Assembly: GCA_964392985.1 (NCBI GenBank)
Contig: CAYMSF010000011.1
Span: forward strand, 1-64,000
DNA from: CAYMSF01 sp964392985
GTDB lineage: Bacteria; Verrucomicrobiota; Lentisphaeria; Victivallales; Victivallaceae
Direction: 5' to 3'
DNA: 64,000 bases
Part shown: one piece after another, positions 41,613-52,020 of the stretch
How the letters are laid out: each line of letters opens with the position of its first letter
Numbering within the stretch: position 1 is the first letter of the stretch
Notes under the pieces: generated by a model
What the model saw: only the letters and a program-made list of their open reading frames with translations
What the model was told of the DNA's origin: nothing
Database searches by the model: none
Position numbers and translations under genes: made by a program

Positions 41613-42086
41613 ATGTTTAAAGAGGCAACAATTGGTGACGTCCCGACGTTATGCGTGTGGATGAATAATTTAGTAGAGCACGTTCAACAAAGTTCTCAAG
41701 ATGTTTATGCTTGCAATTTAAAACAGGAATTTTTCGATTCGATTGAAGATTGGTTTAAGCGTTCAATTGTATCGGATGACAGAAAAATATTAATTGCAGT
41801 AGAGCGTGATAAACCGGTTGGATTTATCATGGGTGGTATCACCGCGCCTTATATCCATGCGTCAAAAATTGAAAAAATCGGTATGATTGAATTATGCTGG
41901 GTTGAACCGGAACACAGAAAGCAGGGTTACAGCAGACGACTGGTTGATGAACTGGAAAAATGGTTTCGGTCTAAGTCAATAGAATATGCCGATGTTTCGT
42001 ATCTGAACGGTAATACCGAGGCGGAAAAAACCTGGTCTGCTTTAGGGTATGCTCCATTCAGAACAGAATCAAGAAAGAAGTTATAG
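41613..42086 (+). CDS. GNAT N-acetyltransferase (157 aa)
   Basis: The fold is typical GNAT: ILIAVERDKPVGFIMGGI (strand 4 region), IELCWVEPEHRKQGYSRRLV (acetyl-CoA loop R/Q-x-x-G) and a C-terminal NTEAEKTWSALGYAPF. It acetylates an amine on a small molecule or protein; the substrate is not identifiable. The gene is more AT-rich than neighbours and stands alone, with a 275-bp upstream gap, so it may be acquired. AAAGG lies upstream of the ATG. Confidence 0.8.
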   Translation: MFKEATIGDVPTLCVWMNNLVEHVQQSSQDVYACNLKQEFFDSIEDWFKRSIVSDDRKILIAVERDKPVGFIMGGITAPYIHASKIEKIGMIELCWVEPEHRKQGYSRRLVDELEKWFRSKSIEYADVSYLNGNTEAEKTWSALGYAPFRTESRKKL

Positions 42087-42136
42087 AAAAATATTGAGAT
42101 TTTAAAAAAAATAATCACAAAACAGGAGATGATGGT

Positions 42137-44197
42137 ATGAAAAGATCAGTTTCGCTCATTGCCGCGCTGTTTAGCGTTGCAGTTCTTGCCGGATGTTACT
42201 CATGGACCGCCCCGGAAAAAATGGCGGATTCTTTCACAGTACACAAGGTTTACACCGATCACATGGTTCTGCAACGTGACCGCCCGGTCAAGATCAGTGG
42301 TAACTGCACCGCCGGAGATGCGGTCAGAGTGACGGTTGGTTCGAACAGCGTCACGGCTGTCGCGGATGCCAAAGGCGAATGGGTGGCGACACTGCCGGCG
42401 ATGACTGCCGGCGGACCTTATACCGTAGAGGTTGAAGGGAAACACGAAAAGAACAAGGTAACTTTTTCTGATGTTCTCATTGGTGAAGTCTGGATATGCT
42501 CCGGTCAATCCAATATGGAATTTTCATTGAGGTTCTGCAACAACGCCCAAAGTGAAATTGCCAATGCCAACTATAACGAGATCCGTCTGTTTAATACGAA
42601 CGCCAAACGTTCAGTATCACCGGCCGGTCCACGGCACGAAATTAACGGTAACGGCTGGGAAATATGCACCTCTAAAAGCGCGGCCAACTTCAGTGGCGTC
42701 GGCTATTTTTTCGGCCGTCAACTCTATACTGACTTAAAAGTTCCAATTGGTTTAGTAAGCAGTTCATGGGGTGGCACGCCGATTGAAAGCTGGATCAGTC
42801 TTGAGGGCTATCAGAGCGGAAACCGCACCGGAGAAATTTTCGCAATTACCAAGGTTGACAAGAGCGGGACTGATTTTACTCCACAGTTGCAACAATGGGC
42901 TGCGCGTTTCGGCGAAAACCATAAGGCGGAAACGGCAAAGGCAGCGCAATGGAAAGACGTTAATATCGAATTGAACGGCTGGGACAAGGTAAGTATTCCG
43001 GGCAACATAGATGTCAACGATATTGACGGGGTCATCTGGATTCGCCGTACTTTTGATATTCCCGCGGACTGGGCGGATAAAAATCTGACGCTGTCAATCG
43101 GCGCAATCGATGACTGTGATCAAACCTTCATCAACGGTGAACTTGCCGGCAGTACCGGTATTGAAGTCCCGCAGCACTGGTTGGCTCAACGCACCTATAA
43201 CATTCCCGCGAAAATGGTCAAGGCTGGAACCAATACAATTGCCATTCGCATCACTGACTATGCCGGCGGTTGCGGTGTCAGTGATCAAATAACACTTGCT
43301 ATTGCCGACGACAAACAGAAGAAAATTGATTTAGCCGGAATATGGAATCGTCGTGTTGAATTTGCCGTTGATAAAGATAAGGTGACTCCCCGCCCCGTCA
43401 GCCCAATAGGATTTGCCGGTGGTATTAACAGTCCTAATTTTCCGGCGACACTCTATAACAGCATGGTAGCGCCATGGATCGTCTATCCGATGCGCGGCGC
43501 TATCTGGTATCAAGGGGAAAGCAACGCCGGTAAATACAAAGATTACATGGTTTTGCACCAGTTGCTCATCAATAACTGGCGGACACTGTGGAATGACCCG
43601 GATTTCGGCTTTTTCTTTGTCCAGCTGGCCGGTTATGAAAAGCACACGCCCAAGAGTCGTCTTCTTGACAACTTCTGGAAAGGCCGTGACCCCAGGGACC
43701 CGGAATGGTCGAAGTTAAGAGAAGTTCAGACCGCAACTTTAAATGTCCCCAACACCGGCATGGCAGTAACTATTGATATCGGCGATCATTCTGACATTCA
43801 TCCGACCAATAAACAGGATGTCGGTTTCCGTCTGGCAAAAGAGGCGGAACGCGTCATGTACGGGATGAATATCATCAGCGCCGGACCGATGTTTGACAAA
43901 ATGAAAGTTGAAGGCGGAAAAATCCGTATTTTCTATAAAAATACCGGTTCCGGACTTGTTGCCAAAAACGGACCTCTTGGTCATTTTGCCATCGCCGGTG
44001 AAGATGGCGTCTTTGTCTGGGGCAAGGCAACTATTGACGGTGACACCGTCGTGGTCGAATCGGAAAAGGTAAAAACACCGGTCCATGTGCGTTACGCCTG
44101 GGATATATATCCGATTGAAGCAAACTTGTTCAACAAGGAAGGCTTCCCCGCCTGTCCATTCCGGACTGACGCGGCAAGCTATTTGCTGAAAAAATAA
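42137..44197 (+). CDS. Secreted sialate O-acetylesterase-like lipoprotein (686 aa)
   Basis: A lipobox LAGC (about residue 19) follows the signal peptide. The SASA/SGNH hydrolase core has the catalytic Ser in EVWICSGQSNMEFSL (about 120), the Gly/Asn blocks (SSWGGTPIESWIS; MRGAIWYQGESNAG) and the likely Asp-His of DIGDHSDIHPTNKQDVGFRLA (about 550). Between the halves (about 275-430) lies a galactose-binding-like beta insertion (WIRRTFDIPADWADKNLTLS). It removes O-acetyl groups from sialic acids or other glycans outside the cell. AGGAGA lies before the ATG, and a strong terminator follows. Confidence 0.92.
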   Translation: MKRSVSLIAALFSVAVLAGCYSWTAPEKMADSFTVHKVYTDHMVLQRDRPVKISGNCTAGDAVRVTVGSNSVTAVADAKGEWVATLPAMTAGGPYTVEVEGKHEKNKVTFSDVLIGEVWICSGQSNMEFSLRFCNNAQSEIANANYNEIRLFNTNAKRSVSPAGPRHEINGNGWEICTSKSAANFSGVGYFFGRQLYTDLKVPIGLVSSSWGGTPIESWISLEGYQSGNRTGEIFAITKVDKSGTDFTPQLQQWAARFGENHKAETAKAAQWKDVNIELNGWDKVSIPGNIDVNDIDGVIWIRRTFDIPADWADKNLTLSIGAIDDCDQTFINGELAGSTGIEVPQHWLAQRTYNIPAKMVKAGTNTIAIRITDYAGGCGVSDQITLAIADDKQKKIDLAGIWNRRVEFAVDKDKVTPRPVSPIGFAGGINSPNFPATLYNSMVAPWIVYPMRGAIWYQGESNAGKYKDYMVLHQLLINNWRTLWNDPDFGFFFVQLAGYEKHTPKSRLLDNFWKGRDPRDPEWSKLREVQTATLNVPNTGMAVTIDIGDHSDIHPTNKQDVGFRLAKEAERVMYGMNIISAGPMFDKMKVEGGKIRIFYKNTGSGLVAKNGPLGHFAIAGEDGVFVWGKATIDGDTVVVESEKVKTPVHVRYAWDIYPIEANLFNKEGFPACPFRTDAASYLLKK

Positions 44198-44220
44198 TAC
44201 CGGTTCTCACGATTAATAAT

Positions 44221-44254
44221 AATGACACGATGGATTGACCGTCGTGTCATTTTT
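44221..44254 (+). terminator. Rho-independent terminator after the sialate O-acetylesterase
   Basis: AATGACACGA (44221-44230) pairs perfectly with TCGTGTCATT (44242-44251), extended by GG/CC inside, followed by T residues. It ends the esterase transcript 24 bp after its stop. Confidence 0.9.
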
Positions 44255-44416
44255 ACTGTAAAATTCGCTTGGATTTTTGTCATGACGCAACTTGAAAAAA
44301 CCGGTTTTAAGCGCTATAAGTATATGTTGTAGATGGCGGTAAAAGATATCGCGGAGCAAATAAGTTATCAGTTTATAAGTTAAAAAGTGTAAAAATACAA
44401 AGGGAGATTTTAGATT

Positions 44417-46321
44417 ATGTCTGGAAACCAGAAAAAATTCAAGGCGGAAGTCCAGCATCTGCTGGATTTAATGATTCACTCACTCTATTCCAATAAAGAG
44501 ATATTCCTGCGGGAATTGGTGGCAAATGCCGCGGACGCAATTGACAAGGCGCGTTTTGAAGCATTGACTCACAAGGATATGGCACGGGAATGGGCAATTC
44601 GTCTCGAGATTGATCAGGCGAACAAATTGTTAAAAATCAGCGACAACGGCATCGGCATGACAAGCGAAGAGGTAATCGCCAACATCGGTACGATTGCCAA
44701 ATCCGGCACCCGTGAATTTGTCGAGAGCATGAAAGACAAAAATCCCGAAGCGGCGGATTTACCGCAGATGATTGGTCAATTCGGTGTCGGATTTTACTCT
44801 GCTTTCATGGTTGCGGATAAAGTTGAACTGGTCACGCGCAAAGCCGGTGTTGATACAAAGGCAGTACGCTGGACTTCAGACGGCAAAGAAGGCTATACCA
44901 TTGAAGACGCCGACCGCACGGAATCCGGTACAGAAATCACCCTGCATCTGAAAGAAGATGCCAAAGATTATCTCGAAACCTGGAAAATCTCTGAAATCGT
45001 CAAAAAATATTCCGATTTCATTGAGTATCCCATCATTCTGCCGATAAAAACGACCAATGAAGACAAGACGGAAAAGATTGAAGACCGGACACTAAATTCA
45101 CAAAAAGCCATCTGGTTGAGAAGCGCCAGTGAAATAACTGAAGAAGACCATAACGGATTTTTCTCACATCTGTCCCACTTCGGCGGCAAACCGCTGAAAG
45201 CAATCCAGTTGTCCGGAGAAGGCACTTCGGAATTCAAGGCATTGCTCTATCTGCCGGAAAAAGCGCCGTTCAATATGTTCATGCCCGATACCCAGAAGAA
45301 AGGTTTGCAACTTTATGTGCGGCGGGTGTTCATCACCGATGAATGCAAGGAATTGATTCCGGACTATCTGCGTTTTGTCAAGGGGGTGGTTGATTCGAAC
45401 GATCTTCCGTTGAACGTTTCGCGGGAAATACTTCAGGAAAATCCGCTGATTACCCGGATACAGAAAAGTATCGTCCGCAAAGTTCTGGCGGAATTACAAA
45501 AAATGCTCGACAATGAACCGGAAAAATATCTTACTTTCTTCAAAGAATTTGGTAAAATATTAAAAGAAGGCATTCATACTGACCATACCAATCAGGAAAA
45601 AATCAAAGAACTGGCGATTTATGAAACGATGAATGGCGAGCCGGGAAAAATGATTTCGCTGAAACAGTATATCACGCAGATGCCGGCGACCCAGAATCAT
45701 ATCTACTACATCACCGGCGAGAGTCGCGATGCAGTAAATAATTCTCCGGCGCTCGAAATATTCCGGCAAAAGGGTTATGATGTAATATTCATGACCGACC
45801 CGATTGATGAATGGGTGATGCAGTCCATGCAGCAATTTGACAAGAAACTGTTCAAGTCGGCAACCAAGGGCGACCTCGACCTTGACGCGGACAGCAATAA
45901 GGCCGCGGAAAACACTATCAAGGTGGCAGCAGAAAAACATAAGACACTGGTGGAATTTCTCCAAAAATCTTTGGAAAAAGAGATTAAGGAAGTACGGTTC
46001 ACCTCCAGACTGACCGAAAGCGCCTGTTGCCTCGTCGCGGATGAACACGCCATGAGTTCCCATATTGAGCGCATGTTCAAAGCGATGAATCAGGCCATGC
46101 CTTCCTCCAAACGGATACTGGAATTGAATCCGGCACATCCGCTGGTGGACGCAATGCAGCAACTTTATGACAAAGAACCGGAAAATGCCATGTTGAAAGA
46201 TTATGCCGGTTTGCTCTATGACCAGGCGTTACTGACCGAAGGCAGTCCGATTGCGGACCCGCTGGAATTCAGCAAACGCGTTGCCAGACTGATGGTCAGC
46301 AATCTGGTCACAGGTAAGTAA
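44417..46321 (+). CDS. htpG: Molecular chaperone HtpG (Hsp90 family) (634 aa)
   Basis: HtpG is the cytoplasmic bacterial Hsp90. Family motifs: YSNKEIFLRELVANAADAID, LKISDNGIGMTSEEVI, GTIAKSGTREF, GQFGVGFYSAFMVAD (GHKL ATPase, residues about 15-140), middle domain IQLSGEGTSEFKALLYLPEK, GLQLYVRRVFI, PDYLRFVKGVVDSNDLPLN (about 290-370), and a C-terminal dimerisation domain. Length is typical. GGGAG precedes the ATG. It converges with the dus gene, leaving three bases between the stops. Confidence 0.98.
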   Translation: MSGNQKKFKAEVQHLLDLMIHSLYSNKEIFLRELVANAADAIDKARFEALTHKDMAREWAIRLEIDQANKLLKISDNGIGMTSEEVIANIGTIAKSGTREFVESMKDKNPEAADLPQMIGQFGVGFYSAFMVADKVELVTRKAGVDTKAVRWTSDGKEGYTIEDADRTESGTEITLHLKEDAKDYLETWKISEIVKKYSDFIEYPIILPIKTTNEDKTEKIEDRTLNSQKAIWLRSASEITEEDHNGFFSHLSHFGGKPLKAIQLSGEGTSEFKALLYLPEKAPFNMFMPDTQKKGLQLYVRRVFITDECKELIPDYLRFVKGVVDSNDLPLNVSREILQENPLITRIQKSIVRKVLAELQKMLDNEPEKYLTFFKEFGKILKEGIHTDHTNQEKIKELAIYETMNGEPGKMISLKQYITQMPATQNHIYYITGESRDAVNNSPALEIFRQKGYDVIFMTDPIDEWVMQSMQQFDKKLFKSATKGDLDLDADSNKAAENTIKVAAEKHKTLVEFLQKSLEKEIKEVRFTSRLTESACCLVADEHAMSSHIERMFKAMNQAMPSSKRILELNPAHPLVDAMQQLYDKEPENAMLKDYAGLLYDQALLTEGSPIADPLEFSKRVARLMVSNLVTGK

Positions 46322-46324
46322 TAT

Positions 46325-47332
46325 TCAAATCCCCGGTGACAGACGACGTTCTGCGCCGGGGTTTTTCTCCAGCCATTCCCGATATTTAGCGGAATGGTTG
46401 ATTTGCACCTGTTCCATAAACGACTTGAACTGTTCGACCGTGGACAGAAATGAAGCGGTCGCCCGCAACGTGCCGGGAAAACCGCGACCGCGCAAATAAT
46501 CCAGCACATTTTTCCTGGAGATGGTCATTCCCGGGGCTTCGCCGTACAATGCAATAGTTTCCATGACATGATGCTCCATCTCACGGCAAAGTTCCGCGAT
46601 GTCCGGCGGCGAGTATTCATTCCGGAATATCAATTCCCGGAATATCCATGGATTCCCCATCGCTCCGCGAGCGACCATGACACAATCACAGCCGGAATCC
46701 TGGCGCAAACGGTCATAACCACTCAACCCCATCACCCCGCCATTGGCGATAATCTGGATTTTTACCGCCAGTCTTACCGCGGCAATAATATTGCTGTGAA
46801 CCTCGCCGGAATAGAACGCTTCGCTCACTCTGCCATGAACAGTCACGGCTCTGGCGCCGGCATTTTCGAGCCGTTTTACGAGTTCAACCGTCGGCGCAGG
46901 ATCCTCTACGGATAAAATCCGGATTTTTGCAGTGACCGGAAAGCGTGATTTGGCGACGATCATGCTGAAAAGGCGTTCCGCCTCCGGTATATTTTTACCG
47001 AGCGCGGCGCCGGCGCCTTTTTTTACTACTTTCGGCACGGGGCAGCCGAGATTAAAATCCAGAACATCGAAATTATACTGATTGATAATTTCCACCGCCT
47101 TGTCCAGCCAGTCCGGATTACTGCCGACCAGTTGAACACCAAGCCAGGGTTCACCGTCGCCGCGTTTCAAGTAGTTGGCAGAACGCCAGTTAGCAAAAGC
47201 CAGCGAACCGGCATCAATCATTTCAGTAAAGCAGAAATGACAACCATGACGGCGTGCGGACATCCGGTAAGGCTGGTCAGTATAACCCGCCAGCGGCGCC
47301 AGTATAATACTCGAATGAGGATAAATGTCCAT
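46325..47332 (-). CDS. dusB: tRNA-dihydrouridine synthase (Dus family) (335 aa)
   Basis: Dus enzymes reduce specific uridines in tRNA D-loops using FMN and NADPH. The motifs LAPLAGYTDQPYRMSARRHG, EMIDAGSLAF, DFNLGCPVPKVVKKGAGAAL (catalytic Cys), FPVTAKIRI, RAVTVHGRVSEAFYSGE, IIANGGVMGLSGYDR and VMVARGAMGNPWIFRE are all present. Length is typical of the DusB branch; the exact subfamily is likely but not certain. Confidence 0.92.
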   Translation of the reverse strand: MDIYPHSSIILAPLAGYTDQPYRMSARRHGCHFCFTEMIDAGSLAFANWRSANYLKRGDGEPWLGVQLVGSNPDWLDKAVEIINQYNFDVLDFNLGCPVPKVVKKGAGAALGKNIPEAERLFSMIVAKSRFPVTAKIRILSVEDPAPTVELVKRLENAGARAVTVHGRVSEAFYSGEVHSNIIAAVRLAVKIQIIANGGVMGLSGYDRLRQDSGCDCVMVARGAMGNPWIFRELIFRNEYSPPDIAELCREMEHHVMETIALYGEAPGMTISRKNVLDYLRGRGFPGTLRATASFLSTVEQFKSFMEQVQINHSAKYREWLEKNPGAERRLSPGI

Positions 47333-47419
47333 AATTAAAAAGCGCCCTGATGAGTCAACAGTTGATGTTTATGGAATACGATTCTTTCTTTTTAATGATA
47401 AACGCTGCATCGGACAAAA

Positions 47420-47437
47420 TCAACCTTATAGAGTATA
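47420..47437 (+). promoter_or_regulatory. Repeated TCAACCTTATAGAGTATA element in the 47.3-47.8 kb gap
   Basis: This 18-bp copy is identical to 26760-26777 and is followed by AATTTAG. It lies in a 430-bp gap between dus (minus) and the binding-protein gene (plus), about 325 bp upstream of the latter. The rest of the gap is AT-rich and shows no gene. Confidence 0.45.
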
Positions 47438-47762
47438 ATTTAGCTGAAAATATTTTGCGGTGGCAGAGCACACCGCAAAACCGTTATTTAAATTTATGAA
47501 ATAACCGCTTGAATTTGGCATTATCGGAGATAATATTTTAGTGTTTGTTTATTTTGTATATGGTTTTTTTGCCGGAAATACTTTTTCATCACGATTGTCA
47601 ATGTATTAGCGGTAATCCGGCAAAGTTGTAACGGCCGCTAATGATTTCGTTTTTATTCAGTTAAACGGACGGCATACCTCTATTAAAGAGTAATGAATCT
47701 ACTTTGGCAGCGGCAGATATTAAAATGTTATTGACGGACTATTGGAGACAGGCGTTTAATTT

Positions 47763-48923
47763 ATGAACAAAAGTTTTAAGATATTCGCAGTGGCATTCTT
47801 AATCAGTCTGGCGGTAATTGTACTGTTATTTGTAGTTTCACGGCTGAATTTAACGGAACAGGCAACTTCTTCGCCATGTTTGAATAATGGCAAAAAGTGG
47901 CAGATCGGTTGTGTTCAAAGCGGAGAATACTCTTACAGCAAAGAACACTTGAAAGCACTGGTTAACGGACTGGTGAAATTGGGCTGGGTCAAGCAATGCG
48001 CGTGGAATAATCTGCCTAAAAACGCCGATGGTCGAACCTTGTGGAATTATATCGCGGCAAACGCGGTCAGTGATTACCTGGTTTTCAAAGAGAATGCGTT
48101 CTGGTCTTCAGAGTGGAATTTTCAGGAGCGGCAACGGAACAGGAAGCAGATACTGCGTCGCCTGACGCTCGACCGTGATATTGATTTGATTGTGGCATCC
48201 GGGTTATGGAGCGGAGAAGATTTAGCCAGCAATTTACACCGCGTGCCGGTATTAATTATAAGTTCGTTGAATCCGGTTGAGTATGGGGTGTTGCGCAGCA
48301 GTCGTCATTCATTTAATCACATATTCGTGAAATATGACCCGGATTTTATTTTGCGTCAAATCAGGATGTTTCAGATTATTACCGGATTCCGCACGCTCGG
48401 AGTAATTTATGACCCATCCCAGGAGGGCAGAATGTTAAGCAATATGTCTTTGCTGGAAAAATATTCAAAAGAGATGAATTTCAGTCTGACTGCTGTGCCG
48501 GTAAATCAATATGACGTCAACAGCAGTGAGTCAGCAGTAAAACTAAGTGCGGCCTTTGACGAATTGTCCAAACATGTCGATGCCGTCTGGATTACCACCT
48601 TTGCCGATGATAACAACCTGTCCAAAGTGATTGAACCGGTAATTAACCGGAAAATACCCTCCTGGAGCCCGTATGGTACCAGATTTGTCGAATCCGGCGC
48701 GATGCTCAGCATGAAAGCAATACCCCGTGATGACGGGAAGAGTTACGCCGAAAATTTCGGGATGATTTTGAATGGAGCCACCCCGCAGCAGATAAATCCG
48801 ATTGTTGAAAATAAATACGAATTGGTATTGAACCGGGTCGTGGCACAAAAGTCTGAATTCAAATTACCTAAAGGAATCGTACTGGCGGCAGAAAACTGCT
48901 ATCTGTCTATTAAACGGAAATAG
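47763..48923 (+). CDS. Periplasmic ABC-type (PF04392-like) substrate-binding protein (386 aa)
   Basis: An uncleaved-looking membrane signal anchor (about 5-28; IFAVAFLISLAVIVLLFVVS) precedes a type 1 binding fold: WQIGCVQSGEYSYSKEHLKA, IDLIVASGLWSGEDLA, VPVLIISSLNPVEYGVL, FRTLGVIYDPSQEGRMLSN, VDAVWITTFADDNNLSKVIE. No permease or ATPase is adjacent. The next gene, a membrane hybrid histidine kinase, starts two bases after its stop, so it probably presents a ligand to that kinase. Ligand unknown. Confidence 0.8.
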   Translation: MNKSFKIFAVAFLISLAVIVLLFVVSRLNLTEQATSSPCLNNGKKWQIGCVQSGEYSYSKEHLKALVNGLVKLGWVKQCAWNNLPKNADGRTLWNYIAANAVSDYLVFKENAFWSSEWNFQERQRNRKQILRRLTLDRDIDLIVASGLWSGEDLASNLHRVPVLIISSLNPVEYGVLRSSRHSFNHIFVKYDPDFILRQIRMFQIITGFRTLGVIYDPSQEGRMLSNMSLLEKYSKEMNFSLTAVPVNQYDVNSSESAVKLSAAFDELSKHVDAVWITTFADDNNLSKVIEPVINRKIPSWSPYGTRFVESGAMLSMKAIPRDDGKSYAENFGMILNGATPQQINPIVENKYELVLNRVVAQKSEFKLPKGIVLAAENCYLSIKRK

Positions 48924-48924
48924 A

Positions 48925-51858
48925 ATGAATTTAAAAATTAACAACATTGCTTTATTGATTTTCATCAGCTCACTGCTTTTCGGTGTGGCTTTCTGGGTTG
49001 CAGACAGTATCTATCAGCTGTTTTACTTTAAAGAAAACCTGATTTACATGGTCTCAAATGAACCGATGGATATTCTTGATTCACTCTTTTTTTCCATACC
49101 CAGAAATTCACTGGTTTACCGTATCTGTTTTCTGATTTCTGCCGTAACCGGCGGCGCTGTCGCCGCGTTTATGTTTGCAAAATATCAGGAGCGTGAAAAG
49201 GCGATACGACAGGGCGAAGCCAGATTCCGTGAATCTATAAACGCAGTTAATGACGGCATTTTCAATTTAAATATTGCCGGCGGAACTATGACTTTGAATT
49301 CTCAATGCCATACCATGCTGGGTTATGACCCGGATGAATTTCCGGTAACGCTGGAAGTATGGCAGAACATGATACATCCTGCCGACAGAAACAAGACGCT
49401 GACCGCCATCAACGCCAGTATCGCTTCCAAAGAACCATTCGCCGTCGAATACCGCTTGAAAACTAAAAATGGCGCATGGCTGTGGGTGCTTTGCCGCGGT
49501 CACGTTTCCGAATGGGACCATGAAGGTTTTCCGGTCCGCATTTCAGGAACAAACACCAATGTGGATGAACGCGTCCTTACTCAACACCGGTTACAGGAAT
49601 ACGCGGAACGCCTGGAAGAGGCAGAAAGCAACGCCCACTTCGGACACTGGGAATATGATCATAGCCGGAAAAGCTGGACGTGGTCTAATGAAATTTATCA
49701 GATTGTTCATTTCAAACATGAACTCGGCTTCACGCCGACGCGAAAAGAACCGATTGATTATATCCACAAAGATGACATGGAAATGGTCAAAACCACTTTT
49801 GAAAAATCGCTGAATAATAAAACTGTTTTCAACATCTCCAACCGTTTGATGCTTGGCGACGGCACCATTAAATATGTTCACGTCCGCGGTCATCATCGCT
49901 ATGATGAGACCGGCAAACCGCAGCGTTCATTCGGAACAGTACAGGACATTACCGAAGCGCGCCGGACAGAAGAGGCTCTTTATGACTCGGAAAAACGTTA
50001 TCGCGCCCTGTTTGAAAATATCAATGAAGGTATTCTGGTCATAGATATCGTCAGCGGCAGGATAAAACATGCCAACAAGGCAATCTGCCAGATGTTTGGT
50101 TACAATCATGATGAGATTTTGCATATTTCCCTGCGTGATCTGCACCAGCGTGAAAGTTTTGAATCTGATTCCCGCTGGGGACACCTTCTGCCGGGCGAAA
50201 AAGTGACTCTGCCTGAAATACGCTGTCGCAAACGTGACGGTTCGTTTATCCTGGTAAATATCACGGCATCAGCGATTGAAATTGACGGCAGAAAATGTGC
50301 TTCCGCCATCTTTTTTGACTTGACCGAAGGCATAAAAATAGAAAATGAGCGGAATATTCTCAATCTGGCGGCAGACAATTCAGGTATAGAAATTTTTGTT
50401 TATAATCCGGACGGTACCTGTCATTATGCCAATACCGCAGCATGCAAACGGCTCGGTTACAGTATCACCCAGCTGAAAAACATGCCAATTCACAGCATTG
50501 ACAAAAACTTTGAGCAACAGGGATTTGCCGATCTTTGGGAAAAATTAAAAGAGGGCAAGAATATTCGCATGGAAGGAGTGCAGACGAATATTAACGGCGA
50601 CAGTTTTCCAGTTGAATACACTGCCGACTTCCTATCCATCGGCAATAGTGAATATGCCTGTCTATATATTCAGGACATTACCGAACGCAAACATTTTGAA
50701 AACGAGTTGGTGACGGCAAAAGACAAAGCCGAAAACTCTGACAAGCTTAAAACAATTTTCCTGGCTAATATGAGTCATGAAATTAGAACACCGATGAACG
50801 GGATTATGGGATTCGCTGAATTACTGCAGCATCGTGACATCACCGATGACAAAAAGAATGAGTACGCCAAAGTTATCACCGAGTGCGGTAATAACTTGTT
50901 GCAAATCATCAATGATATTCTCGACATTTCCAAAATTGAGGCCGGGGGAATCAAGCCGCAAAAATCCGAGTTTTCCCTGAACAAGATGATGGGGGATTTG
51001 TACAACTTTTTTGAGCCGCTCGTCAACAAAGACGATCATAATATATCGTTTGAGATGAAAAAGACATTGCGTGATGATGAATGTATCATCTATTCAGACG
51101 AAAACCGTCTGCGCCAGATAATTATCAACCTGCTCAGCAACTCATTAAAATTCACCTCTTCCGGTTATGTTGTCTTCGGTTATTTTGAAAAAGGCAGTGC
51201 AATTGAATTTTATGTCAAGGATTCGGGTATCGGCATTCCGAAAGACAAACATGAATCAATTTTTGAACCATTCCGGCAGGCGGAGGAATCTCTTTCCAAG
51301 AAATATCGCGGTACCGGACTGGGTTTAGCGATAGTCAAGAATTTCGTCAAACTCCTTAACGGTACCCTGCGACTGGAGTCGGAAGTTAATAAAGGCAGTT
51401 GCTTCTATTTCACAATTCCGCTGGAACGCCCGCCGCGTGACGCAATGAAGGAATTATCCCGCCTCTCCATCATGAAAACGACTGTATTCAATTGGGAAAA
51501 CAAAAAAATACTGATTGTTGAAGACGACAAAATAAACTTTATGCTGTTGCACAAACTGCTTGAAAGCACCGGCGCGGAAATTCTTCATGCTGCAACAGCA
51601 CAGGAGGCAGTTGACATGGCATTGCAAATTTCGGATTTGGATTTGATTCTGATGGACATCCGGCTACCTGATTTCACCGGCTGGGAAGCCTCCCAGATAA
51701 TCAAGAAACAAAAACCAAATTTGCCAATTATTGTTCAAACCGCCAATGCGATGATGGAGGACCGGGAAAAAACGTTCAACTGCGGTTGTGACGGTTATAT
51801 CACCAAACCCATTTCAAAATCAGTATTATTCAATACCATTCACGGTTACTTGTCGTAA
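48925..51858 (+). CDS. Membrane hybrid histidine kinase with several PAS domains and a receiver (977 aa)
   Basis: Two membrane helices (about 8-35 and 60-85) bracket a short periplasmic loop, suited to contact with the binding protein encoded just upstream. About four PAS domains follow (starts about 95, 230, 360, 480; e.g. YRALFENINEGILVIDIVSG), then HisKA with phospho-His618 in ANMSHEIRTPMNGIMGF, an HATPase domain (RLRQIIINLLSNSLKF, VKDSGIGIPKD, YRGTGLGLAIVKNF) and a C-terminal receiver with phospho-acceptor Asp911 in LILMDIRLPD. No separate DNA-binding regulator is nearby, so output is likely through a distant phosphotransfer partner. Confidence 0.93.
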   Translation: MNLKINNIALLIFISSLLFGVAFWVADSIYQLFYFKENLIYMVSNEPMDILDSLFFSIPRNSLVYRICFLISAVTGGAVAAFMFAKYQEREKAIRQGEARFRESINAVNDGIFNLNIAGGTMTLNSQCHTMLGYDPDEFPVTLEVWQNMIHPADRNKTLTAINASIASKEPFAVEYRLKTKNGAWLWVLCRGHVSEWDHEGFPVRISGTNTNVDERVLTQHRLQEYAERLEEAESNAHFGHWEYDHSRKSWTWSNEIYQIVHFKHELGFTPTRKEPIDYIHKDDMEMVKTTFEKSLNNKTVFNISNRLMLGDGTIKYVHVRGHHRYDETGKPQRSFGTVQDITEARRTEEALYDSEKRYRALFENINEGILVIDIVSGRIKHANKAICQMFGYNHDEILHISLRDLHQRESFESDSRWGHLLPGEKVTLPEIRCRKRDGSFILVNITASAIEIDGRKCASAIFFDLTEGIKIENERNILNLAADNSGIEIFVYNPDGTCHYANTAACKRLGYSITQLKNMPIHSIDKNFEQQGFADLWEKLKEGKNIRMEGVQTNINGDSFPVEYTADFLSIGNSEYACLYIQDITERKHFENELVTAKDKAENSDKLKTIFLANMSHEIRTPMNGIMGFAELLQHRDITDDKKNEYAKVITECGNNLLQIINDILDISKIEAGGIKPQKSEFSLNKMMGDLYNFFEPLVNKDDHNISFEMKKTLRDDECIIYSDENRLRQIIINLLSNSLKFTSSGYVVFGYFEKGSAIEFYVKDSGIGIPKDKHESIFEPFRQAEESLSKKYRGTGLGLAIVKNFVKLLNGTLRLESEVNKGSCFYFTIPLERPPRDAMKELSRLSIMKTTVFNWENKKILIVEDDKINFMLLHKLLESTGAEILHAATAQEAVDMALQISDLDLILMDIRLPDFTGWEASQIIKKQKPNLPIIVQTANAMMEDREKTFNCGCDGYITKPISKSVLFNTIHGYLS

Positions 51859-52020
51859 CGGTAACTTTGTGACAAGAGCGAAATGTATCGCGAACGCTTG
51901 ACTTTAGAAAATTATGCGATAATTTAATCAATCAAGAGTAAAGTGTGCAGTTTTTTTGTGTACATCAAAAAACCGGTTGGGTGTCGCCATCACCAGTGAT
52001 CCTCGAAATTGTGGAGGGAT

